Of a stretch of 64,000 bases of DNA, positions 57,892-64,000 are shown one piece after another. A model generated the notes under the pieces. It was not told the DNA's origin, made no database searches, and saw only the letters and a list, made by a program, of their open reading frames with translations. Every line of letters begins with the position of its first letter. The first letter of the stretch is position 1. Made by a program: the position numbers and the translations under genes. This DNA comes from Protaetiibacter sp. SSC-01 (lineage in GTDB: Bacteria; Actinomycetota; Actinomycetes; Actinomycetales; Microbacteriaceae): positions 2,852,001-2,916,000 of the forward strand of contig NZ_CP059987.1 in assembly GCF_014483895.1 (NCBI RefSeq), written 5' to 3'.

Positions 57892-58842
57892 ATGCGCGTC
57901 CTGCTCGGCTGGGTGGGGGCGGCCGTGATCCTCGCGGGCGCCCTCGTCGGAGGCGTGCTCGCGGCGAACGCGACCGTCTTCTCGGCATCCGCCTTCGTGC
58001 GCGACTACCTCGCCTCGCTCGCCGACGGCCACGTCGACGAGGTGCTCGCGCTCCCCGGCGTCGATGCGAAGGGTCTCGACGAGCGGCTGCTCGACGAGCG
58101 CGCGTTCACGGGGGTGGACGCGGAGGTCGTGGGCGACGAGGTCCGCGCCGGCGTGCACCGCGTTCGGGTCGCGGTGTCGGGCGGCGGGGTGAGCGGCGAG
58201 GCGGTGCTCGAGGTGGAGCGCATCGGCTCGCGTTTCGGCCTCTTTCCCGAGTGGGGTTTCGCCTCCTCCCCTGTCACGACCGTCCAGGTGTCGACGACGG
58301 GTGACGCGCGCTTCACGGCGGGCGGCGTGCCGCTCGCCACCGCTGGCGGCAGGCCCGCGGCCTTCGCCGCCCTGACGCCCGCGCTCTACGTCTTCGAACA
58401 CGACTCGCAGTTCCTCGAGGCCGAGCCCGTCGCCGTGCTCGCGACGGGGACGGATGCGGCTGTCGCCCTCGACATCCGCCCCAACGCCGTCTTCACGGCG
58501 ATCGTCGCGGATGCCGTGGAGGCCGACCTGCTCGCGTGCACGGAGCAGGGCATCCTGTTCCCCGTGGGCTGCCCCTTCGGCCACGCGATCGAGAACCGCG
58601 TCGTGTCGGAGCCCGTGTGGACGATCGCGGAGCCGCCCGCGGTCGAGCTCGTCGCGTCCGAACGGTTCGGGCTGTGGGAGGTGCACGGGTCCGATGGCGT
58701 CGCGCGGCTCACGGTCGACGTGCAGTCGCTCTTCGACGGGAGCATCACGTCCCTCGAGCACGACGTGCCCTTCGCCGCCTCCTACGGCATCGCCTTCGAG
58801 GGCACCACGGTGGTGCTCACGCCCGTCGGCCCCGGCGGTTGA
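57892..58842 (+). CDS. Membrane-anchored protein of unknown function
   Basis: A 316-residue protein with one N-terminal membrane segment (about 4-24, LLGWVGAAVILAGALVGGVLAA) and a large extracytoplasmic part. The segment SAFVRDYLASLADGHVDEVLALPGVDA resembles the start of a DUF4878/NTF2-like region. The rest is beta-rich with two Cys (LLACTEQGILFPVGCPFG) and is not assignable. ATG 57892 is chosen because CAGAAT, a degenerate -10, lies 7 nt before it; ATG 57883 is an alternative adding three residues. The stop codon TGA is supplied by the first base triplets of a TTGAGCAGCGCC repeat copy. Confidence 0.7.
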   Translation: MRVLLGWVGAAVILAGALVGGVLAANATVFSASAFVRDYLASLADGHVDEVLALPGVDAKGLDERLLDERAFTGVDAEVVGDEVRAGVHRVRVAVSGGGVSGEAVLEVERIGSRFGLFPEWGFASSPVTTVQVSTTGDARFTAGGVPLATAGGRPAAFAALTPALYVFEHDSQFLEAEPVAVLATGTDAAVALDIRPNAVFTAIVADAVEADLLACTEQGILFPVGCPFGHAIENRVVSEPVWTIAEPPAVELVASERFGLWEVHGSDGVARLTVDVQSLFDGSITSLEHDVPFAASYGIAFEGTTVVLTPVGPGG

Positions 58843-58896
58843 GCAGCGCCGCGCCGCGCCGCCCCCTTTCCGCTGGTTGAGTAGCGCCGCGCCGCC
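58836..58896 (+). repeat. Two tandem single arms of the TTGAGTAGCGCC intergenic repeat
   Basis: GGCGGTTGAGCAGCGCCGCG (from 58835) and CCGCTGGTTGAGTAGCGCCG (from 58870) are two partial left arms in direct order. The first overlaps the end of the preceding gene and provides its stop codon. Confidence 0.8.
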
Positions 58897-58905
58897 ACCC
58901 ATCTT

Positions 58906-59077
58906 CCGTTGGTTGAGTAGCGCCGCGCGCGGAGCGCACGACGCGTATCGAGACCCTCGCACCGCGTATCAACAGCGGGCCAATGGATGCGAAACGTCCA
59001 CACGTCATACGTCCCTAGGGTTTCGATACGCCGTGCGTCGCGCCCTACGGGCGCGGCGCGCGGCACTCAACAAGCGG
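58906..59077. repeat. Full-length palindromic intergenic repeat, copy 1
   Basis: The left arm has TTGGTTGAGTAGCGCCGCGC leading to ACGCGTATCGAGACCC. The right arm has GGGTTTCGATACGCCGTGCG leading to GGCACTCAACAAGCGG. The arms are imperfect inverse copies; a ~65-nt core with ACCGCGTATCAACAGCGG lies between. The organisation resembles a non-autonomous, MITE- or REP-like element. Together with copy 2 it fills most of the 466-nt gene-free stretch 58843-59308, where no coding region is seen. Confidence 0.85.
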
Positions 59078-59120
59078 TGATCTCGCGCGGCCGCTCTACC
59101 GTCTGCTGACGTGCCCCTTT

Positions 59121-59292
59121 CCGCTGGTTGAGTAGCGCCGCGCGCGCAGCGCACGACGCGTATCGAAACCCTCGCACCGCGTATCAACAGCGGACCACGG
59201 GATGCGAAACCTCCGCACCTCATCCGCCCGTCGGGTTTCGATACGCCGTGCGCCGCGCGCTCCGCGCACCGCGCGCGGCACTCAACCGGCGG
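59121..59292. repeat. Full-length palindromic intergenic repeat, copy 2
   Basis: It has the same structure as copy 1 (CCGCTGGTTGAGTAGCGCCG ... ATCGAAACCC and GGGTTTCGATACGCCGTGCG ... CACTCAACCGGCGG), starting 215 bp further on. The arms are nearly identical to copy 1; the core is about three-quarters identical by eye, with ACCGCGTATCAACAGCGG conserved. Confidence 0.85.
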
Positions 59293-59308
59293 TGATACGA
59301 GCCCCGCG

Positions 59309-61276
59309 TCAGTCGCGCGTCGACCGCCGCGCGAGCATGTCGTTGTAGGCGGCGAGCTCGGCGTCGCCGTCGCGGTCGGCGGCGCGGTCGCGGCGCTTCG
59401 CCTCGCGGGCGTCGCTGCGCGACCACTGGATGGCGACGACGATCGCGAGGATGACGGTCGGGATCTCGCCCACCGACCACGCGATCCCTCCGCCCCAGCG
59501 CTGGTCCTCGAGCGGCGGCAGCCCCCACGTGCGGCCCATGGCGCCGTACCAGTCGGCGAGCATGAGCCCCTGGTCGCTCATGATGGCGAGCCCGAAGAAG
59601 GCATGGAACGCCATGGTGGCGAGCAGCAGCAGCAGCCGGAGCGCGTGCGGCGGCCGCGTGCGGATGGGGTCGGCGCCGACGAGCACGAGCGCGAAGAGGT
59701 ATCCCGTGAGCAGGAAGTGGGTGATCATCCACAGGTGCCCGACGTGGTCGGTGACGGCCCAGCGGAAGATGCCCGTGTAGTAGAAAACCCACAGCGACAC
59801 GGCGAACAGCGCCGCCGCGACGAAGGGGTTGGTGAGCACGGCGGCGTAGGGCGACTGCACGGCCCAGAGGATCCATTCCCGCGGCCCGCGGCTGCCGTCG
59901 CGGCGCCGTTCGATGGCGCGCGCCGCGAGGGTCACGGGTGCGGCGAGCACGAGCAGGATGGGGATCGCCATCGTGAGGATCATGTGCCCGAGCATGTGCG
60001 CCGAGAACAGGAACTGCTCGTACACACCGGGCGCCCCGTTGGTGACCCACACGAGCGCGCCGAACCCGAGCACCCACATGGCGGTGCGGTACCAGGGCCA
60101 GCGGTCGCCGCGGCGGTGCAGGCGCCACACGCCCGCGAGGTAGAAGAACACGGCGAAGGCGGCGATGAGCGCCCACAGCGGCTCGAGCCGCCACTCGGTG
60201 AGGTAGCGGATGCCGCTCAGCTCGGGCGGGAGCTCGCGGCCCGTGAGGTACTCGGCCGGGCTCGGATCGGCGAGCTGGTCGGCGGGCACCTCCTCGACGG
60301 GCGGCGCGGTGCGGGCGAGTCCGGCGGCGAGGCCCGTCGCGAGGCCCATGAACGCGATCTCGCCGAGCACCAGCATCCGGAACCACCACGCGGAGGCGCC
60401 CTCGCGCATCCGGGCGATGACCCAGCGGCGCTGGAGGGCGCCGAACGCGCCGAGCACGAGGAGCGCGGCGACCTTGCCGAGCACGAGGAGCCCGTACGGG
60501 GTTGCGAGCTGCGCGAGCTCGCCGACGCGCACGGCGGCGGAGATGTAGCCGGAGACGGCGACGACGACGAAGCTCACGAGCGCGAGCGTCGAGTAGCGGG
60601 TGAGCACCACGCGCAGCCGCTCGCGGTCGAGCTCACGGCGCGCGACGACGACGGCGAGCAGGCCGCCGACCCACACGCACACGAGCAGCATGTGCAGCCA
60701 GATGGCGCTCACGGCGAGGTCGTGGTCGGCGGTCGATCCGGCGTGGCCCTGCTGGGCGATGGGCAGCAGGCCGAGGCCGGCGCCCGCCGCCGTGAACGCG
60801 AGCGCGGTGACGTTGCGCACGGCGAAGCAGACGGCGGTGGCGGCCGCCGCGACGAGGGTCACCGTGAGCCACGCGCGCCCGACAGGCAAGTCGGTGAGGA
60901 AGGTGCCGAGCTGCCGGCCGTAGTCGTCGTCGAGGGTGGGGGCGCTGATGTGCAGGCTCTGGAAGAGCAGGAACGCCATGGCTCCGGATGCGACGGTCCA
61001 GACGGCCGCGCCTGCTGCGGCTACGTCCACCGCGCGGTCGTACGCCTTCTCGCCCGGGGTGAGGGCGAAGCACGCGAGCACGAGCCCACCGATCGTCGCG
61101 GCCGCCCCGAGGTCGACGAGCACGGTCGCGATCGGGATGCCGTAGCGCACGACGGCACCGGGGTCGACGAACGGCAGCGGGTTCGCGCCGCCGCCCACGG
61201 CGAGCGCGCCGAGCACCGCCGCGAGAGCGGCGAGCAGGAGGAGAGCGGGTCCGGTGACCCACGCGAGGCGCCGCAC
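59309..61276 (-). CDS. CopD-CtaG fusion: copper resistance / cytochrome c oxidase assembly membrane protein
   Basis: A 655-residue polytopic membrane protein with two parts. The N-terminal part (about 1-310) resembles CopD (SAIWLHMLLVCVWVGGLLA, VSGYISAAVRV, YGLLVLGKVAALLVLGAFGA). The C-terminal part (about 350-620) is of the caa3-type CtaG family (FLFSAHMLGHMILTMAIPIL, TDHVGHLWMITHFLLTGYLF, FHAFFGLAIM) with several conserved membrane His residues likely to bind copper. Such fusions are common in actinobacteria and are thought to deliver copper to cytochrome oxidase. GTG 61276 follows a TAGGCT box by 6 nt. A charged cytoplasmic tail ends the protein. Confidence 0.87.
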   Translation of the reverse strand: MRRLAWVTGPALLLLAALAAVLGALAVGGGANPLPFVDPGAVVRYGIPIATVLVDLGAAATIGGLVLACFALTPGEKAYDRAVDVAAAGAAVWTVASGAMAFLLFQSLHISAPTLDDDYGRQLGTFLTDLPVGRAWLTVTLVAAAATAVCFAVRNVTALAFTAAGAGLGLLPIAQQGHAGSTADHDLAVSAIWLHMLLVCVWVGGLLAVVVARRELDRERLRVVLTRYSTLALVSFVVVAVSGYISAAVRVGELAQLATPYGLLVLGKVAALLVLGAFGALQRRWVIARMREGASAWWFRMLVLGEIAFMGLATGLAAGLARTAPPVEEVPADQLADPSPAEYLTGRELPPELSGIRYLTEWRLEPLWALIAAFAVFFYLAGVWRLHRRGDRWPWYRTAMWVLGFGALVWVTNGAPGVYEQFLFSAHMLGHMILTMAIPILLVLAAPVTLAARAIERRRDGSRGPREWILWAVQSPYAAVLTNPFVAAALFAVSLWVFYYTGIFRWAVTDHVGHLWMITHFLLTGYLFALVLVGADPIRTRPPHALRLLLLLATMAFHAFFGLAIMSDQGLMLADWYGAMGRTWGLPPLEDQRWGGGIAWSVGEIPTVILAIVVAIQWSRSDAREAKRRDRAADRDGDAELAAYNDMLARRSTRD

Positions 61277-61282
61277 CCTCCC

Positions 61283-61288
61283 AGCCTA
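61283..61288 (-). promoter_or_regulatory. -10 box TAGGCT, leaderless CopD-CtaG gene
   Basis: On the minus strand TAGGCT is followed by 6 nt and GTG 61276. Confidence 0.55.
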
Positions 61289-61328
61289 GGCGCGGCATCC
61301 TGGGCGTTCGAATCGGCCCGGACATGCG

Positions 61329-61364
61329 TCGAGGGCGCCGACCAGCGATGGTCGACGCCCTCGA
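61329..61364 (-). terminator. Terminator-like hairpin after the HU gene
   Basis: 61329-61337 pairs with 61356-61364 and 61339-61343 with 61350-61354, with one mismatch between, giving a 14-bp stem about 14 nt after the HU stop. There is no U-tract. Confidence 0.65.
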
Positions 61365-61377
61365 GAGGCTGCGTGTC

Positions 61378-61662
61378 TTACTTGACGGCGGCCTTGAGCT
61401 TGCTGCCCGCCGAGACCTTGACGCCGTTGGACGCCGCGATCTGGATGGTCTCGCCGGTCGCGGGGTTGCGGCCCGCACGAGCGGCGCGGTGGGTCTTCTC
61501 GAACGAGAGCCAGCCGGGGATGCTGACCTTCGTGCCGCCGCCGACCTGCTTGGCGACGACGGAGAAGAACGCGTCGACGACCTTGTTGACGGCCGCCTGG
61601 CTCTCGCCGGTCTCGGCCGCGATCGCGGCGACGAGGTCGCTCTTGTTGAGGGTGTCAGCCAT
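61378..61662 (-). CDS. HU-family DNA-binding protein
   Basis: A 94-residue nucleoid protein: NKSDLVAAIAAETGESQAAV forms the helical dimer body, the beta-arm region is KVSIPGWLSFEKTHRAARAG followed by RNPATGETIQI, and a Lys-rich C-terminus ends KLKAAVK. The usual GFGTF turn is replaced by GWLSF. Unlike mycobacterial HupB it has no long Lys/Ala tail. A strong Shine-Dalgarno GGAGG precedes the ATG and a hairpin follows the stop. Confidence 0.93.
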   Translation of the reverse strand: MADTLNKSDLVAAIAAETGESQAAVNKVVDAFFSVVAKQVGGGTKVSIPGWLSFEKTHRAARAGRNPATGETIQIAASNGVKVSAGSKLKAAVK

Positions 61663-61774
61663 GGGTGTCCTCCTCGGACGGTTTTCTCGATTTCGATGCG
61701 GCCTCCGAAAGGATGCCGCGAGGGGTCGGCCCTGAGGCGTCTACCCCTGAACCGTGCTCGAAACTACCAGCGAT

Positions 61775-61795
61775 CCCCGACATTTCCGGGGTTTT
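61775..61795 (+). terminator. Possible plus-strand terminator hairpin upstream of HU
   Basis: CCCCG (61775-61779) pairs with CGGGG (61787-61791), 7-nt loop, followed by TTTT. No plus-strand gene ends nearby, so it may stop antisense transcription or belong to the HU leader region. The rest of the 256-nt gap 61663-61918 holds no gene. Confidence 0.3.
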
Positions 61796-61868
61796 CGGCC
61801 TGTTTCGGCAACTCGACCTCAGGTGATGGTTGAGGGTTTTCTGGGCCCGTCGACCGACCGGTACACGA

Positions 61869-61903
61869 CGAGGGGGCGCCGGCGCGATGCCGACGCCCCC
61901 TCG
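61869..61903 (-). terminator. Terminator hairpin of the rpmB-rpmG-rpsN operon
   Basis: 61869-61878 pairs with 61894-61903 and 61880-61883 with 61889-61892, one mismatch, 5-nt loop; it lies about 16 nt after the rpsN stop. Confidence 0.7.
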
Positions 61904-61918
61904 GACGTGGTGCGGTGC

Positions 61919-62224
61919 TTACCAGCTCGACTTGGTCACGCCGGGCAGCTCGCCACGGTGCGCCATGTCGCGGAAGCGCACACGCGAGATGCCGTAGTTC
62001 GACAGGACACCGCGGGGGCGGCCGTCGATGGCGTCGCGGTTGCGCACGCGGATCGGCGACGCGTCGCGCGGCAGCTTCTGCAGGCCGACGCGGGCGGCCT
62101 CACGCTGCTCGTCGGTCGAGTTCGGGTCGACGAGCGCCTTCTTGAGCTCGAGGCGCTTCGCGGCGTAGCGCTCGACGATGACCTTCCGCTGCTCGTTCTT
62201 CGCGATCTTGCTCTTCTTGGCCAT
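61919..62224 (-). CDS. rpsN: 30S ribosomal protein S14, zinc-independent form
   Basis: A 101-residue S14 with [20 protein letters not shown] at the start and [20 protein letters not shown] followed by [19 protein letters not shown] at the end. The CxxC...CxxC zinc ribbon of the 61-residue form is absent (in its place [14 protein letters not shown]), making this the C-minus type. It starts 3 nt after the rpmG stop and is the last gene of the rpmB-rpmG-rpsN operon, downstream of the zinc regulator. Confidence 0.96.
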   Translation of the reverse strand: MAKKSKIAKNEQRKVIVERYAAKRLELKKALVDPNSTDEQREAARVGLQKLPRDASPIRVRNRDAIDGRPRGVLSNYGISRVRFRDMAHRGELPGVTKSSW

Positions 62225-62227
62225 TGC

Positions 62228-62398
62228 TTAACGCTCCTCTCGGAACTCGACGTGCTTGCGCACGATGGGGTCGTACTTCTTGAGCACGATGCGGTCGGGG
62301 TCGTTGCGGCGGTTCTTGCGGGTCACGTAGGTGTACCCGGTGCCCGCGGTCGAACGGAGCTTGATGATGGGACGGACGTCCTGTGCCTTCTTGGCCAT
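62228..62398 (-). CDS. rpmG: 50S ribosomal protein L33, zinc-independent form
   Basis: A 56-residue L33, read directly: [20 protein letters not shown] at the start and [20 protein letters not shown] in the middle, ending HVEFREER. There are no Cys residues, so it is the C-minus paralog that replaces the zinc-binding form under zinc shortage. Its ATG overlaps the rpmB stop by one base (TGATG) and it ends 3 nt before rpsN. Confidence 0.95.
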   Translation of the reverse strand: MAKKAQDVRPIIKLRSTAGTGYTYVTRKNRRNDPDRIVLKKYDPIVRKHVEFREER

Positions 62399-62634
62399 CA
62401 GATCTTCTCCCCACGAGCCAGGAGCTCGGCGACGACGGACTCGATGCCGCGCGCGTCGATCACCTTGATGCCCTTAGCGGACAGCGTGAGGGTCACGGTG
62501 CGCTTGAGCGACGGGACGTAGTACTTCTTCTTCTGCACGTTCGGGTCGAAGCGGCGCTTCGTCCGGCGGTGCGAGTGCGAGATGTTGTGTCCGAAGCCGG
62601 GAACGGCTCCGGTCACCTGGCACACAGCTGCCAT
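62398..62634 (-). CDS. rpmB: 50S ribosomal protein L28
   Basis: A 78-residue L28: [39 protein letters not shown] and [20 protein letters not shown] are the conserved blocks. Only one Cys is present, so no zinc site, consistent with the C-minus set. It is the first gene of rpmB-rpmG-rpsN, about 120 nt downstream of the Zur-type gene on the same strand. AGGAAAG precedes the ATG. Confidence 0.96.
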   Translation of the reverse strand: MAAVCQVTGAVPGFGHNISHSHRRTKRRFDPNVQKKKYYVPSLKRTVTLTLSAKGIKVIDARGIESVVAELLARGEKI

Positions 62635-62657
62635 GGTTTCTTTCCTATCTGGCTACC

Positions 62658-62675
62658 GTGGGGCGAGCGCCCCAC
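62658..62675. repeat. Perfect palindrome in the rpmB leader
   Basis: GTGGGGCG, 2-nt centre, CGCCCCAC lies 24 nt before the rpmB start. It could be an operator or an RNA hairpin; it does not look like the A+T-rich Zur box known from other actinobacteria. Confidence 0.6.
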
Positions 62676-62738
62676 CCAAGGTCACTTGTCGGCACGCCGA
62701 TACCGAGAACTCCAGGAGTCGCGGCGGCGCACAAAGAA

Positions 62739-62756
62739 GGCCGCATTTCTGCGGTC
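62739..62756 (-). terminator. Hairpin overlapping the stop of the Zur-type gene
   Basis: On the minus strand CCGCA-GAAA-TGCGG (GNRA-type loop, 7 bp with flanking pairs) begins at the TGA of the gene and is followed by the pyrimidine-rich CCTTCTTTG. It is a plausible terminator separating zur from rpmB. Confidence 0.55.
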
Positions 62757-63171
62757 AACCCTCCGAGAGTACCCGAGTGTGACCGGATGCGCCAGCCGAG
62801 CACTCGGGGCACAGCCCGAAGACGTCGACGACGTGCTCCGGCTGGGTGAACCCGTGCTCGAACGCGACCTGGCGCGCCCAGGCCTCCACGGGATCCGCGG
62901 AGATCTCGACGGCCGTGCCGCACGAGCGGCAGATGAGGTGATGGTGGTGCGAGCCGGGCGTGCACGCGCGGTAGAGGCTCTCGCCCTCCTGCACGAGCGA
63001 GTCGGCCTCCCCCTCCTGGGCGAGGTCGGCGAGGGCACGGTAGACCGTGGCAAGCCCGACCTCGGAGCCCGTGCCGCGCAGCGAGGCGTGCAGGGCCTGC
63101 GCCGACACGAAGCCCTCGGTGCGCGAGAGCGCCTCGCGCACGGCCTCGCGCTGCCACGTGTTCCGCTTCAT
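62755..63171 (-). CDS. zur: Fur-family zinc uptake regulator (Zur-type)
   Basis: A 138-residue Fur-family repressor. The N-terminal winged helix has RNTWQREAVREALSRTEGFV and GSEVGLATVYRALADLAQEG (recognition helix). The metal and dimerisation part has SHHHHLICRSCGTAVEIS and FGLCPECSAG, giving two CxxC pairs for structural zinc plus the His cluster. Its ATG overlaps the stop of the metal ABC permease by 4 nt (ATGA), as in znu-zur operons, and the next genes downstream encode zinc-independent ribosomal proteins, so zinc sensing is strongly implied rather than iron. Confidence 0.9.
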   Translation of the reverse strand: MKRNTWQREAVREALSRTEGFVSAQALHASLRGTGSEVGLATVYRALADLAQEGEADSLVQEGESLYRACTPGSHHHHLICRSCGTAVEISADPVEAWARQVAFEHGFTQPEHVVDVFGLCPECSAGASGHTRVLSEG

Positions 63172-64000
63172 GCCGCCACCCCCTTCGCCACCAGGGTACG
63201 GCGGTCGCGTCGGCGGCGACCAGCGAGCACGCACACGCCCCAGATGAGGAACGAGATCGTCGTGACGTAGGGGCTGATCGGCACGCTCGCCCCGAGCGCG
63301 AGCAGGATGCCGCCCACGAGCGACACGAGCGCGAACGCCGTCGAGAGCACGGGCACCCACACGGGCGAGCTCGAGATCCGGAGGGCCGCGGCGGCCGGCG
63401 TCACGAGGATCGAGAGCACGAGCAGCGCTCCCACGATCTGGATCGCCGCGGCGACGGCGAGGCCGAGCAGCACCATGAACGCGACCGAGAGCGCGCGCAC
63501 CGGCACGCCGCGCGCAGCCGCGACCTCGGCATCCAGGCTCGCGAACGAGAGCGGGCGCCACATGACGAGCAGGCCGACCACGACGATGCCGCACACGACC
63601 GCGAGCCAGCCGAGCTGCGGGTCGTCGACCGCGACGATCTGACCCGTCAGCAGCCCGAACTTCGTCGACGCGCGGCCCGGGTAGAGGGCGAGGCACAGGA
63701 TGCCGAGGCCGAGGCCGAACGGCATGAGCACGGCCGTGATCGAGTTGCGTTCGCGCGCGCGGGAGCCGAGGAGCCCGATCAGGAGGGCCGCGGCGAGCGA
63801 CCCGATGATCGACCCCTCGACGACGCCGACGCCGAGCAGGAGGCCGGCGGCGGCGCCCGCGAACGACAGCTCGCTGATGCCGTGCACGGCGAAGGCGAGG
63901 TCGCGCGTCATGACGAAGACGCCGATGAGCCCGCCCGCGAGTCCCAGCACGACGCCCGCGAGGATCGAGTTGTGCAGCAGCGCGAGCAGGGCGCCGTAGT
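63168..64000 (-). CDS. znuB: Zinc/manganese ABC transporter permease, 5' end outside window
   Basis: A polytopic permease of the ABC-3 (ZnuB/TroC) family, incomplete because the frame continues past position 64000 (first visible residues YGALLALLHNSILAG). Family signatures are GGLIGVFVMTRDLAFAVHGI followed by SELSFAGAAAGLLLG, and VGALLVLSILVTPAAAALRI near the C-terminus. About eight membrane helices are visible. It is coupled by a 4-nt overlap to the Zur-type regulator, and the substrate-binding protein and ATPase are expected beyond the window edge. Confidence 0.9.
   Translation of the reverse strand, partial: YGALLALLHNSILAGVVLGLAGGLIGVFVMTRDLAFAVHGISELSFAGAAAGLLLGVGVVEGSIIGSLAAALLIGLLGSRARERNSITAVLMPFGLGLGILCLALYPGRASTKFGLLTGQIVAVDDPQLGWLAVVCGIVVVGLLVMWRPLSFASLDAEVAAARGVPVRALSVAFMVLLGLAVAAAIQIVGALLVLSILVTPAAAALRISSSPVWVPVLSTAFALVSLVGGILLALGASVPISPYVTTISFLIWGVCVLAGRRRRDRRTLVAKGVAA

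Noticed and set aside
59603-61735. A 710-codon plus-strand frame opposite CopD-CtaG
   Set aside because: Charged low-complexity translation opposite a clear membrane protein; shadow.
62635-62755. A Zur box upstream of rpmB
   Set aside because: No A+T-rich TGAAAATGATTTTCA-like palindrome is present; only a G+C-rich palindrome was found.

Overview
The window comes from a high-GC actinobacterium, most likely of the Microbacteriaceae. The base composition is around 70% G+C. There is a dnaK-grpE-dnaJ-hspR operon with HspR (HAIR) operators, an F420-type oxidoreductase, and several surface proteins with LAxTG or LPxTG sorting signals. Many genes look leaderless, with a TANNNT box 6-7 nt before the start codon. 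The family assignment is inference; the gene content is read directly.

Layout. 1-7064: the end of an F420-dependent luciferase-like oxidoreductase, a long hairpin, acetyl-CoA synthetase, a membrane-anchored heptad-repeat coiled-coil protein, and a wall-anchored beta-propeller protein. 7009-43768: a heat-shock island on the minus strand. It has dnaK-grpE-dnaJ-hspR at the right end and an N-domain-less clpB at the left end, each promoter carrying HAIR operators. Between them lies one uninterrupted 30.3-kb gene for a secreted protein of 10,101 residues. It has a signal peptide, a Pro-Thr stalk, about 12 copies of a ~387-residue repeat, further beta-rich modules, RTX-like Gly-Asp segments, and a C-terminal LAASG/membrane/Arg anchor.

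43846-50056: a UMF1-type transporter, a MarR-like regulator, type I isopentenyl-diphosphate isomerase, dCTP deaminase, a small LAATG-anchored protein, tRNA-Gly(CCC), two decayed genes (a GntR regulator and an Ldh2-type dehydrogenase), and an alpha/beta hydrolase whose nucleophile position is Ala. 50060-54982 (minus strand): an AlaX-type editing protein, an LPPTG-anchored P-domain protein, a cysteine-desulfurase-like aminotransferase and a Tat-exported phosphoesterase. 55034-56471: a DUF2470 protein, a DUF4383 membrane protein and a heme oxygenase behind a DtxR/IdeR-like iron box, probably a heme-iron locus. 56540-61276: a Pif1-like helicase, an anchored hypothetical protein, a cluster of palindromic intergenic repeats, and a CopD-CtaG fusion.

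61378-64000: an HU protein, then a zinc-homeostasis block on the minus strand. It consists of a metal ABC permease running off the window, a Zur-type repressor overlapping it by 4 nt, and rpmB-rpmG-rpsN, of which L33 and S14 lack zinc-binding cysteines. This is the classic zinc-sparing ribosomal protein set.

The outstanding object is the giant surface protein. Its internal repeats, its Gly-Ser tracts grown at fixed sites in neighbouring copies, and its position inside the chaperone island are the most unusual things seen here.
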